A stretch of DNA of 5,423 nucleotides from Legionellales bacterium (lineage in GTDB: Bacteria; Pseudomonadota; Gammaproteobacteria; Eutrophobiales; Eutrophobiaceae): the NCBI GenBank assembly GCA_002721165.1, contig PBJS01000003.1, positions 7,239-12,661 on the forward strand, in the 5' to 3' direction. Below the pieces are notes generated by a model that did not search any database, had not been told where the DNA came from, and saw nothing but the letters and a program-made list of their open reading frames with translations. The position numbers were made by a program, and so were the translations under genes. Shown piece after piece: positions 1 through 5,423 of this stretch. The first letter of the stretch is position 1; each line of letters opens with the position of its first letter.

Positions 1-33
1 GCTCCAATTAATTCTGATAAGGAAATTTTATAA
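1..33 (+). CDS. 3' end of an upstream gene (possibly a sensor histidine kinase)
   Basis: Reading from base 1, one frame stays open for ten codons (APINSDKEIL) and stops at TAA 31-33. That stop shares its last A with the ATG of the response regulator (TAATG), a typical arrangement for translationally coupled genes. The other two frames stop at 9-11 and at 38-40. A Leu/Ala-Pro-Ile-Asn-like ending is common at the C-terminus of histidine kinases, and a kinase commonly sits directly upstream of its cognate NtrC-type regulator. The identity is therefore an inference from context, because ten residues cannot prove a family. The gene could equally end at another of these stops. Confidence 0.35.
   Translation, partial: APINSDKEIL
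19..24 (+). promoter_or_regulatory. Shine-Dalgarno site of the response regulator
   Basis: AAGGAA lies eight bases before the ATG at 33. It supports this start over the in-frame ATG at 45, which has only the unrelated sequence of codons 1-4 before it. It is the only convincing Shine-Dalgarno sequence seen before any gene in the window. Confidence 0.65.
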
Positions 34-1427
34 TGCATGATTCAATGTCAAACGAGGTACCTATCCTTAAAAAACAGATTCTTTTAGTCGAAGATGAAAC
101 TGTTTTTGCGAATGCAGTTAAAAAACACTTATCACGTAAAGGGTATGAGATTTATTTAGCATCTGACTTGAAATCTGCAAATCTACACTTAAAAGAAAAT
201 ATTCCAGATCTTATTTTACTAGATATGCGTTTGCCCGATGGTTCAGGGCTTGATTTATTAGGAGAAATAAAATCAATGAATACAAGTGCCGAAATACTTG
301 TGATGTCAGCATATGGCGAACTTGATGATGCAGTATCTGCTATGAAATTAGGAGCTTCTGATTATCTAAAAAAACCTATCGATCTCGAAGAACTATATAT
401 AAATGTAAAAAAAGTTATTGATAAAAATGTATTAACGCAAAAACTAGATTATTCTGCAAAACGCGAACAACATGCCTTCGAAGATGTTAATTTCCTCGGA
501 GAATGCAAACAAATTATTTTAATACGTGAACAAGTTGAGAAGATTGCGTCATTAACTCAGTCCGAATCAGGCATACCCCCAACAGTCTTAATTTTAGGTG
601 AAACAGGAACGGGTAAAGATGTAGTTGCACGTTTGTTACACTCAAAAAGTAATTTAAATGATAGGCCATTTGTTCACGTGGACTGCGCCTCTTTACCTAA
701 AGATTTAATTGAATCTGAATTATTTGGCCATGAAAAAGGTGCATTTACTAATGCAAATGTTGCCAGAGCTGGCTTAATTGAGGCTGCTGAAAATGGTGTT
801 TTATTCTTAGACGAAATTGCTGAAATACCAATTGATTTACAATCAAAACTTTTAGCAGTTTTAGAAAGAAGATCGTTGAGAAGGATAGGTTCAACAAAAG
901 AACTTCCAGTTGCAGCATGGATAATTGCTGCTACTAACAGAGATATAGAGGTATTAGTAAAAAATCGAGAATTTCGTTCCGATTTATATTACCGCCTAAA
1001 TGTAATGACAATTAAAATGCCTTCATTACGTGATAGAGATAATGATATTGTACTATTATCGAATTACTTTGCTAATTTAACATCAAAACGTTATGGATTA
1101 TCATTTGACGGATTTACAAAGCAAGCCCTTAAACAGATTGAAGAATATTCATGGCATGGGAATGTTAGAGAATTAAAACATCTTATTGAAAGGGCTGTTT
1201 TATTAAACGGAGGCGGAACTCTAGACATTAAAGTCTTAGGTCTGGATAAAAATGATGGAATTAATGATGAAGCAGAAATTATTAATGATGTTACATTAGG
1301 TGAAGCAGAATTACGTTTAATAAAAATAGCGCTAGAACGTACAAATCGTAATGTTTCGAAGGCAGCAAGAGAGCTTGGAATTACAAGAATGGCTTTACGT
1401 TATCGAATAAAAAAATATAATTTGTGA
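33..1427 (+). CDS. sigma-54-dependent response regulator, NtrC family
   Basis: This is a cytoplasmic transcription activator of 464 residues, a normal length for NtrC-type regulators. Domain 1 (about 14-131) is a receiver with acidic E20/D21, phosphoacceptor D64 (LLDMRLPDG), switch S92 and K114 before P115. Domain 2 (about 153-390) is the AAA+ sigma-54 activator, with Walker A GETGTGKD (189-196), the loop GAFTNA (236-241, usually GAFTGA), Walker B LFLDE (257-261), sensor I AATNRD (299-304), the arginine region FRSDLYYRL (314-322) and sensor II WHGNVREL (374-381, usually WPGNVREL). Domain 3 (about 421-464) is a Fis-type helix-turn-helix, NVSKAARELGITRMALRYRIKK. By family knowledge, phosphorylation by a partner kinase drives oligomerisation and ATP-dependent opening of sigma-54 promoters. 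The partner is probably the gene ending at base 33. The regulon is unknown, and I saw no clear -24/-12 promoter in the window. Confidence 0.95.
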   Translation: MHDSMSNEVPILKKQILLVEDETVFANAVKKHLSRKGYEIYLASDLKSANLHLKENIPDLILLDMRLPDGSGLDLLGEIKSMNTSAEILVMSAYGELDDAVSAMKLGASDYLKKPIDLEELYINVKKVIDKNVLTQKLDYSAKREQHAFEDVNFLGECKQIILIREQVEKIASLTQSESGIPPTVLILGETGTGKDVVARLLHSKSNLNDRPFVHVDCASLPKDLIESELFGHEKGAFTNANVARAGLIEAAENGVLFLDEIAEIPIDLQSKLLAVLERRSLRRIGSTKELPVAAWIIAATNRDIEVLVKNREFRSDLYYRLNVMTIKMPSLRDRDNDIVLLSNYFANLTSKRYGLSFDGFTKQALKQIEEYSWHGNVRELKHLIERAVLLNGGGTLDIKVLGLDKNDGINDEAEIINDVTLGEAELRLIKIALERTNRNVSKAARELGITRMALRYRIKKYNL

Positions 1428-1432
1428 TAAAT

Positions 1433-1738
1433 ATGAAAGAAATAGACAAAAATAAACAAATAGAGATTGAGGCTGCTGCATTTCGAAGGTTGGTGGAGCA
1501 CTTAAGGGCGCATACAGAAGTGCAAAATATTGATCTTATGAACTTAGCAGATTTTTGTAGAAATTGTCTTTCAAAGTGGTATAGGTCAGAAGCCGAAGAA
1601 AGAGGAATATCAATTGATTACGAATCAGCTAGGGAGATTATTTATGGTATGCCATATCCAGAATGGAAAAATAAATATCAAAAAGAAGCGAGTGAAGCAC
1701 AAAAAGAAATATTTAATTCAAAAAAACAACGTGATTAA
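1433..1738 (+). CDS. DUF1244 family protein
   Basis: A small cytoplasmic protein of 101 residues from ATG 1433, close to the usual family length of about 100. I recognise DUF1244 from the core around residues 14-50: AAAFRRLVEHLR, then VQNIDLMNLADFCRNC and LSKWY, with YGMPYPEWKNKYQ nearer the C-terminus. C42 and C45 form a CxxC pair that could bind metal or be redox active, but this is not established here. The family has no assigned biochemical function that I know of. There is no signal peptide or membrane segment. A GTG at 1424 would add three residues and overlap the regulator's stop (GTGA). Neither start has a Shine-Dalgarno sequence, so translation is probably coupled to the upstream gene. 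I chose ATG because it is the commoner start codon. The C-terminal tail (about 85-101) is charged and weakly conserved in appearance. The gene probably shares a transcript with the response regulator. Confidence 0.88.
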   Translation: MKEIDKNKQIEIEAAAFRRLVEHLRAHTEVQNIDLMNLADFCRNCLSKWYRSEAEERGISIDYESAREIIYGMPYPEWKNKYQKEASEAQKEIFNSKKQRD

Positions 1739-2682
1739 TAAATTTCCTCAATAACATACCCTTTGTTATATAATTTCTCTAGTAAACCATGCTTACTAAT
1801 CAGGTGCAAAATACCAACTGCAATAAATACATTACCTTTTTCAAATTCTCCGGATATTTTTTTTAGCATTTGACTGTTACGATTATGCAACATTTCTTGC
1901 ATATATCGATCATACACAGATTCGTCAAAGTGCTTTTTATTAGTCAGATTAAGAATAGCTATAGCATCACGGTTTATATAAAAATTAATTAACATTTTTG
2001 TATCGTTAGTTATATATTTACGATTACATATTGTATCTTTTAAAATATTAAGCTGGTCATCAATAGGTAATTTTTCAAGTGAAGATATAATATCGCTCAT
2101 ATTTTCAAGAGAATCTATTTCCATCATTTCCTGCTTTGCAAATTTTAATAAATTACTTTCAAGAGTAGGTGCGCGAGTAGGTTTTGGTCTGCCAATTAAG
2201 TTAAATGCTGCCCATGGTTTCATATATTTGATATTATTTAATTCTTTATTGCTTAAATTATATTGTTTAGCTTGTTCTACAAACTTCCTAAATAATGTTT
2301 TTTCTAAAAGCTTATCAAGCCTTTCACCATTTTTAAAATACATTTCATTCAAATAAATTAAATTTGCTTCATTATTAGGAATTATTTCTAGTATTAATTT
2401 TTTACTTTTAGTAAGCGCAAAACTTACATCGGTTGGAATTTTACTGACAGTGTAGTCTTGCGAGTGGATTGTTCCAAAGAGGTAATTAGTCTTTTTTCTT
2501 GGTGTAATAACTTTCCATAAAACACCCGATTTAAAAGAGGTATCATCATTGATGTTTAAACTAATTTCTGATTGTTGAAGGTGTATTGAAAATTTTTTAC
2601 ATAAATTTTCAATATCATCATTTGCGAATAAAGAATTATGAATTGTAAGTATATAAAATAGAAAAAATTGAATGTATTTCAT
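1735..2682 (-). CDS. TraB/GumN family secreted protein
   Basis: A predicted periplasmic protein of 315 residues. A signal peptide covers about residues 1-20 (hydrophobic core FFLFYILTI, likely cut after SLFA). The body matches the TraB/GumN (Tiki-like) family. It has LFGTIHSQD with the first GxxH (G70-H73), LILEI with a conserved acidic residue E99, MKPWAAF (154-160), an HNRN segment (266-269) and a second GxxH, GILH (290-293), before GLLEKLYNKGY. Two GxxH motifs plus a Glu are the hallmark of the EreA/ChaN/Tiki-type fold. Eukaryotic Tiki members act as metalloproteases, while bacterial GumN proteins are mostly uncharacterised, so I assign no reaction. Family members usually have HLxGxxGL after the second motif; here it is HLISKHGL, with Ser for Gly. 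The gene lies 64 bases downstream of the TPR gene on the same strand and may be the last gene of the tonB operon or have its own promoter. No Shine-Dalgarno sequence is visible before the ATG. Its stop overlaps that of the DUF1244 gene. Confidence 0.88.
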   Translation of the reverse strand: MKYIQFFLFYILTIHNSLFANDDIENLCKKFSIHLQQSEISLNINDDTSFKSGVLWKVITPRKKTNYLFGTIHSQDYTVSKIPTDVSFALTKSKKLILEIIPNNEANLIYLNEMYFKNGERLDKLLEKTLFRKFVEQAKQYNLSNKELNNIKYMKPWAAFNLIGRPKPTRAPTLESNLLKFAKQEMMEIDSLENMSDIISSLEKLPIDDQLNILKDTICNRKYITNDTKMLINFYINRDAIAILNLTNKKHFDESVYDRYMQEMLHNRNSQMLKKISGEFEKGNVFIAVGILHLISKHGLLEKLYNKGYVIEEIY

Positions 2683-2746
2683 TGAAAAGTAATATTATTA
2701 AAACTTATATCTAATTTGTAAGTATAAAAATATATCATTTGATATT
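2683..2746. other. AT-rich spacer between the TPR and GumN-like genes
   Basis: This is the longest non-coding stretch in the window. It contains a 14-base palindrome, ATATCATTTGATAT (2732-2745, arms of six with a two-base centre), directly after the TPR stop. On the - strand TATACT and TATAAG could serve as -10 elements for the GumN-like gene, but no acceptable -35 hexamer stands at the right distance. There is no GC-rich hairpin with a T-run, so no terminator is visible and read-through from the tonB operon seems possible. Confidence 0.4.
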
Positions 2747-3952
2747 TTATGTTTTTTCGCCTTTCCGTTTAATATGGTCTAGCCACCATTCAGCTTGTTC
2801 TTTTGTTGATTTATCTGACAGTGCCTGAGTGAATGATATTCTAGCCTCAGCTATATTTTCGGTATTAAATTGCGCGATTCCTAGTAATAAATTTATTTTA
2901 GATATTAGTGTTAAATCTTCACTTTCGAGTTCAATATTTAATATATCAACAGCTTTTTCCCATTTTTCATTTTCAATATGGAGTTGACCTAATCTTAATC
3001 TAGATTTTTCATCATTATAAGAATTGATTATTTCATTAAAAACTGACTCAGCTTTTTCACTTTCTTGAGCTAGTATCCATGCATCTACCAGCATATTGAG
3101 TGATTCTAGTGTACTATCAATTCTTCCTATAGCCATTTCTTTTTCTAAGACTAATGCTGCTTTATAAGGCATTTCAAAATATAAATAATTTTTACACAAT
3201 TGCATTATTTGTTTCTTTTTTAAGAAATCCTTTGAATATGCTAGTTCATATATAGCTAGTGCTTTTTTATCTTTTCCTAATCTTTGGTATATTCCTGCAA
3301 GCTGTATCCAATACTTTTTTCTCATTGGGTATTTGACAACAATATTTTCAAGGACTATTGCAGCATTATCTAGATCTTCTGTTTCATAATATCCCGCTAA
3401 TAAAAGTTCATACCAATTTAGCGGTGGGGTTTTGATTAAAGGCAATGCTCTACTTGTATAACTAATGACTTCTGGATAGTTCTCAAGATAATAATATGCA
3501 GTCGCAGCAAGTATATAGGCTTCAGCTTTAGGTTTTTCCTCTTTGGCAAACCACTTAAGGATATATTCAATCCCTTCCTGATATCTCTCTACATATATTA
3601 GTAGTTGTGTAACAGTATAATAAAGACCATGTGTTATATCTTCAGGAAGGGCATTATATGACAAGGCCTTCAAATAGCTTTCTGCAGCTGCTTTGAAGTT
3701 TCCTGTGCTATTTTCAACAAATCCTAATGTTTGATGGATGACAGCAGCATCATAATCCTTAATATTTCCTGATGATATTATTTTTTTTAATTTTTGTAAG
3801 GCTTCTTCATTTTTTCCTTCTTCTATATCTTTTTGTACTTTATTAAGAACAGAATATGTACCTGTTTGTAGTGTACTTGTGCTATTCCCAGCATTTGCTG
3901 CATATATGAATAGGGTTAATAAAAGGATGTATATTATTTTTTTAATATTCAT
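2747..3952 (-). CDS. secreted TPR protein of the TonB2-type operon
   Basis: A predicted periplasmic tetratricopeptide-repeat protein of 401 residues from ATG 3952. An in-frame TTG at 3958 would add two residues, but ATG is the more likely start. Residues 1-21 form a signal peptide (basic MNIKK, then a hydrophobic stretch, likely cut after AANA). There is no lipobox cysteine. The rest is helical with TPR-like repeats at about 69-100, 145-171, 180-206, 213-241, 282-310, 316-341 and 351-379. The clearest shows WIQLAGIYQRLGKDKKALAIYELA. The gene starts 15 bases after the tonB stop with no Shine-Dalgarno sequence, so it is probably coupled to tonB. A TPR gene directly after tonB is the known layout of TonB2 systems in vibrios and alteromonad-like bacteria. 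There the TPR protein is linked to function or stability of the TonB complex, so a scaffold role in the periplasm is the best inference. Confidence 0.88.
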   Translation of the reverse strand: MNIKKIIYILLLTLFIYAANAGNSTSTLQTGTYSVLNKVQKDIEEGKNEEALQKLKKIISSGNIKDYDAAVIHQTLGFVENSTGNFKAAAESYLKALSYNALPEDITHGLYYTVTQLLIYVERYQEGIEYILKWFAKEEKPKAEAYILAATAYYYLENYPEVISYTSRALPLIKTPPLNWYELLLAGYYETEDLDNAAIVLENIVVKYPMRKKYWIQLAGIYQRLGKDKKALAIYELAYSKDFLKKKQIMQLCKNYLYFEMPYKAALVLEKEMAIGRIDSTLESLNMLVDAWILAQESEKAESVFNEIINSYNDEKSRLRLGQLHIENEKWEKAVDILNIELESEDLTLISKINLLLGIAQFNTENIAEARISFTQALSDKSTKEQAEWWLDHIKRKGEKT

Positions 3953-3967
3953 TATCAAAGAGTGAAA

Positions 3968-4654
3968 TTATTTTTTTAGTGTAAATTTTATATCTTGTCT
4001 TGCACGTTTTTCAACTGGTTGTCCGTCAACCATATCGGGATTAAATTTCCATTTAGCAATAGCTCTTAAAACAGATTTATCAAAAATATTAGGGGGTTCT
4101 GCTTCAATAATTTCTGCATCTTTTACAGAACCATCTGTAGTAATTGTAAATTCGACTGTTACAATTCCTTCAATACCACTACGCAGTGCTCGGTTAGGAT
4201 AATTTGGCGGTATTCTTAGTGATGGAACAACGTTACTATCAATATTAGGTTTTCCTGGCCGACCTAATCCACCCATATTTCCTGAACCATCACTAAATTC
4301 ACCTAAGTATGGTTCACCCGCCATGGACATTGGCACATCAATCTCGGGAGTGGATAATTCGATATCCATTTGTTGAGGCCTCTCAACTTCAGGTGTTGGC
4401 ATTTCCGGGGGAGGCGGGTCCTCTTCTTCAGGCGGTGGCTCAATATCTTCAATTTTTTCTGGGGGTGGTATGGGTTTTTCAATCACACGTGTGAAATCAA
4501 GAAAATTTCTATCAATTAAATTTATATCAAAATCATGTTCTTTACTTACAAGTCTTTGGATAAGTATAAATATGGCAATATTTAGAATTATTGCAAGCAC
4601 TACTATCGATGGATTTTTTGTGCTTTCTAGAATATTTAATTTGGGTAATTTCAT
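3968..4654 (-). CDS. tonB: TonB energy-transducing protein (TonB2 type)
   Basis: An inner-membrane-anchored protein of 228 residues that transmits proton-motive energy from ExbB/ExbD to outer-membrane TonB-dependent receptors. There is one membrane helix at about 16-34 (IVVLAIILNIAIFILI). LDFTRV (52-57), typical of TonB2 proteins, precedes a Pro/Glu-rich spacer (61-92, with PPP and PPPP runs), then a Gly-rich linker (about 119-135). The C-terminal TonB domain (about 147-228) shows PPNYPNRALRSGIEG, VEFTITTDGSV, AEPPNIFDKSV, AIAKWKFNP and a final IKFTLKK. The helix lacks the His found in E. coli TonB and carries a single polar residue, N25. The start is 17 bases after the exbD stop, with no Shine-Dalgarno sequence. 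The gene sits between exbD and the TPR gene in an operon. Regulation by iron is common in the family, but no Fur site can be seen because the operon promoter lies outside the window. Confidence 0.95.
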   Translation of the reverse strand: MKLPKLNILESTKNPSIVVLAIILNIAIFILIQRLVSKEHDFDINLIDRNFLDFTRVIEKPIPPPEKIEDIEPPPEEEDPPPPEMPTPEVERPQQMDIELSTPEIDVPMSMAGEPYLGEFSDGSGNMGGLGRPGKPNIDSNVVPSLRIPPNYPNRALRSGIEGIVTVEFTITTDGSVKDAEIIEAEPPNIFDKSVLRAIAKWKFNPDMVDGQPVEKRARQDIKFTLKK

Positions 4655-4671
4655 AATAAGACATGAATTTT

Positions 4672-5079
4672 TTATTCTTCATTGGATGCTGCAATCGAAA
4701 CATTAGTCACACCTGCAAGTCGCACTTGATCAAGTACTTCTACAGTGATGCCTGTCCTCGAATTCTGATCAGCTAAAATGATTATTGTTCCTTCAGGATT
4801 TTGTGCATGTGCACGCTCAACATGAGAACGTACAGCATTAAGTTCAATTTTATTATTTTCAATCCATACTTCACCCTCTTTATTTACAGCTATTATCATA
4901 CTCCCTTGTTCTTCTCTAACAGCAGATTTAGCAGTTGGTCTATCAACATCAATCCCCGATTCTTTGGTAAATGAAGAAGTAACAAGAAAAAATATTAGTA
5001 AAATAAATACTGTATCAATAAGCGGTGTTAAGTTTATATTTTCGACTTCGGATTCTTGTTTGGAGTGTGTTTTTCTCAT
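4672..5079 (-). CDS. exbD: ExbD-type proton-channel subunit
   Basis: An inner-membrane biopolymer-transport protein of 135 residues, within the usual ExbD size. It has a short basic cytoplasmic N-terminus, then ENINLTPLIDTVFILLIFF with a single membrane helix at about 20-36. D22 lies in that helix at the position of the essential proton-carrying Asp (D25 in E. coli ExbD). The periplasmic domain (about 43-133) contains the typical IIILADQNSRTGITVEVLD and AGVTNVSIAA segments. It is complete, with no missing key residue. It begins five bases after the exbB stop and is followed 17 bases later by tonB, so the genes are co-transcribed and probably coupled, with no Shine-Dalgarno sequence at the ATG. 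A TolR role is possible in principle, but the tonB neighbour and the TonB2-like operon order favour ExbD. Confidence 0.95.
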   Translation of the reverse strand: MRKTHSKQESEVENINLTPLIDTVFILLIFFLVTSSFTKESGIDVDRPTAKSAVREEQGSMIIAVNKEGEVWIENNKIELNAVRSHVERAHAQNPEGTIIILADQNSRTGITVEVLDQVRLAGVTNVSIAASNEE

Positions 5080-5084
5080 AGTTA

Positions 5085-5423
5085 TTATTGAGTTAATAAA
5101 TCTTGAATTTTATTTGTAGATTTTTCTGTTGTTAATGCATCCTTTGCCATCATTTCTCTGGTTGCAGCACGTTTATTTAAATCAGCGCTAAAATAAACTC
5201 CGACAATAGACGTTGCTAACCCTGCTGTTGTTGGTAACAATGCTCTGGAAATTCCCTCTGCCATACCACGAGCATTACCCGTCCCAAAAACATTCAAAAC
5301 TTCAAATATTGAGATCATTCCCGTTACAGTACCTAGCAAACCCAGTAGAGGTAATATGCCGGTTAATGTTTGTATTGGTATTAGATTTTGTTTTAGAGCA
5401 GTTGATACCTCGCTTACTAACCC
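5085..5423 (-). CDS. exbB: ExbB (MotA/TolQ/ExbB family), C-terminal part, start beyond window
   Basis: The frame is open to the right edge, giving the last 112 residues of an ExbB-type inner-membrane channel protein. The TTG at 5337-5339 is an internal Leu codon of the family motif PLLGLLGTVTG, not a start, because conserved sequence continues upstream of it. Two membrane helices are visible, at about visible residues 19-43 and 62-80. Conserved features are ILPLLGLLGTVTGMISIF, FGTGNARGMAEGIS and ALLPTTAGLATSIVGVYF. T32 and T65 match, by eye, the channel Thr residues of E. coli ExbB (T148 and T181). R60 stands where E. coli ExbB has Glu (E176). FGTGNAR resembles the short ExbB2 of TonB2 systems. 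In those, a longer ExbB-like TtpC lies further upstream, which I would expect just outside the window. Together with ExbD it forms the proton-driven motor for TonB. Confidence 0.92.
   Translation of the reverse strand, partial: GLVSEVSTALKQNLIPIQTLTGILPLLGLLGTVTGMISIFEVLNVFGTGNARGMAEGISRALLPTTAGLATSIVGVYFSADLNKRAATREMMAKDALTTEKSTNKIQDLLTQ

Noticed and set aside
1722..1728. T-run on the - strand just after the GumN-like stop
   Set aside because: A run of seven T follows on the - strand, but no stable hairpin precedes it, so an intrinsic terminator is not supported.
1751..1769. Possible terminator hairpin (ATAACA / TGTTAT, loop of seven) after the DUF1244 gene
   Set aside because: The stem is only six pairs, AT-rich, and is followed by a broken T stretch. 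It also codes for the C-terminus of the GumN-like protein. It is too weak to call a terminator.
4309..4494. Open frame of 61 codons on the + strand
   Set aside because: It lies antisense inside tonB, covering the Pro-rich spacer whose codons happen to avoid stops in this frame. It has no recognisable domain and no ribosome binding site.
4470..4706. Open frame of 78 codons on the + strand
   Set aside because: It is antisense to the tonB N-terminus and the exbD end. Its apparent hydrophobicity reflects the complement of the membrane-helix codons. Both opposing genes are clear family members.
5085..5339. A short 84-residue ExbB starting at TTG 5339
   Set aside because: The frame stays open to the window edge and the residues before the TTG (ILPLLG and upstream) are conserved ExbB sequence. 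The TTG is therefore an internal Leu codon of a gene cut by the window.
1..5423. Sigma-54 -24/-12 promoters, CRISPR arrays, tRNAs, insertion sequences
   Set aside because: Scanning for TGGCA-N-TTGC spacing found only partial matches inside genes. There are no regularly spaced repeats, no cloverleaf-like RNA and no transposase or terminal inverted repeats.

Overview
The window is AT-rich (roughly one third G+C by eye) and densely coded, with no gene-free stretch longer than about 65 bases. The protein families point to an AT-rich gammaproteobacterium. The evidence is a TonB2-type energy-transduction operon (ExbB2, ExbD2, TonB2 and a TPR protein, an order known from Vibrio and alteromonad-like bacteria), a DUF1244 protein and a sigma-54-dependent response regulator. 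I cannot name a genus.

Left part, + strand (1-1738). The first 33 bases look like the last codons of an unseen upstream gene, plausibly a sensor kinase, whose stop overlaps the start of the next gene as TAATG. Then comes a full-length NtrC-type response regulator (receiver, AAA+ sigma-54 activator, Fis-type HTH), followed almost without a gap by a small DUF1244 protein with a CxxC motif.

Right part, - strand (5423 down to 1735). In transcription order these are exbB (C-terminal part only; its start lies beyond the window), exbD, tonB, a secreted TPR protein and, after 64 bases, a secreted TraB/GumN-family protein. ExbB and ExbD form the proton-driven motor in the inner membrane. TonB carries the energy across the periplasm to outer-membrane receptors. 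The TPR protein is probably a periplasmic accessory of this module. The GumN-like protein may be a passenger or a functional partner.

The two groups converge, and their stop codons interlock within one TTAA (1735-1738), leaving no room for an intergenic terminator. Five of the six visible start sites lack a recognisable Shine-Dalgarno sequence, and the operon genes are separated by only 5 to 17 bases.

Nothing here is clearly a wholly new system. The points most worth a second look are the GAFTNA loop in the activator, an Asn in place of the usual His in the TonB membrane helix, an Arg in ExbB at a position that is Glu in E. coli, and the link between a GumN/Tiki-type protein and a TonB module.
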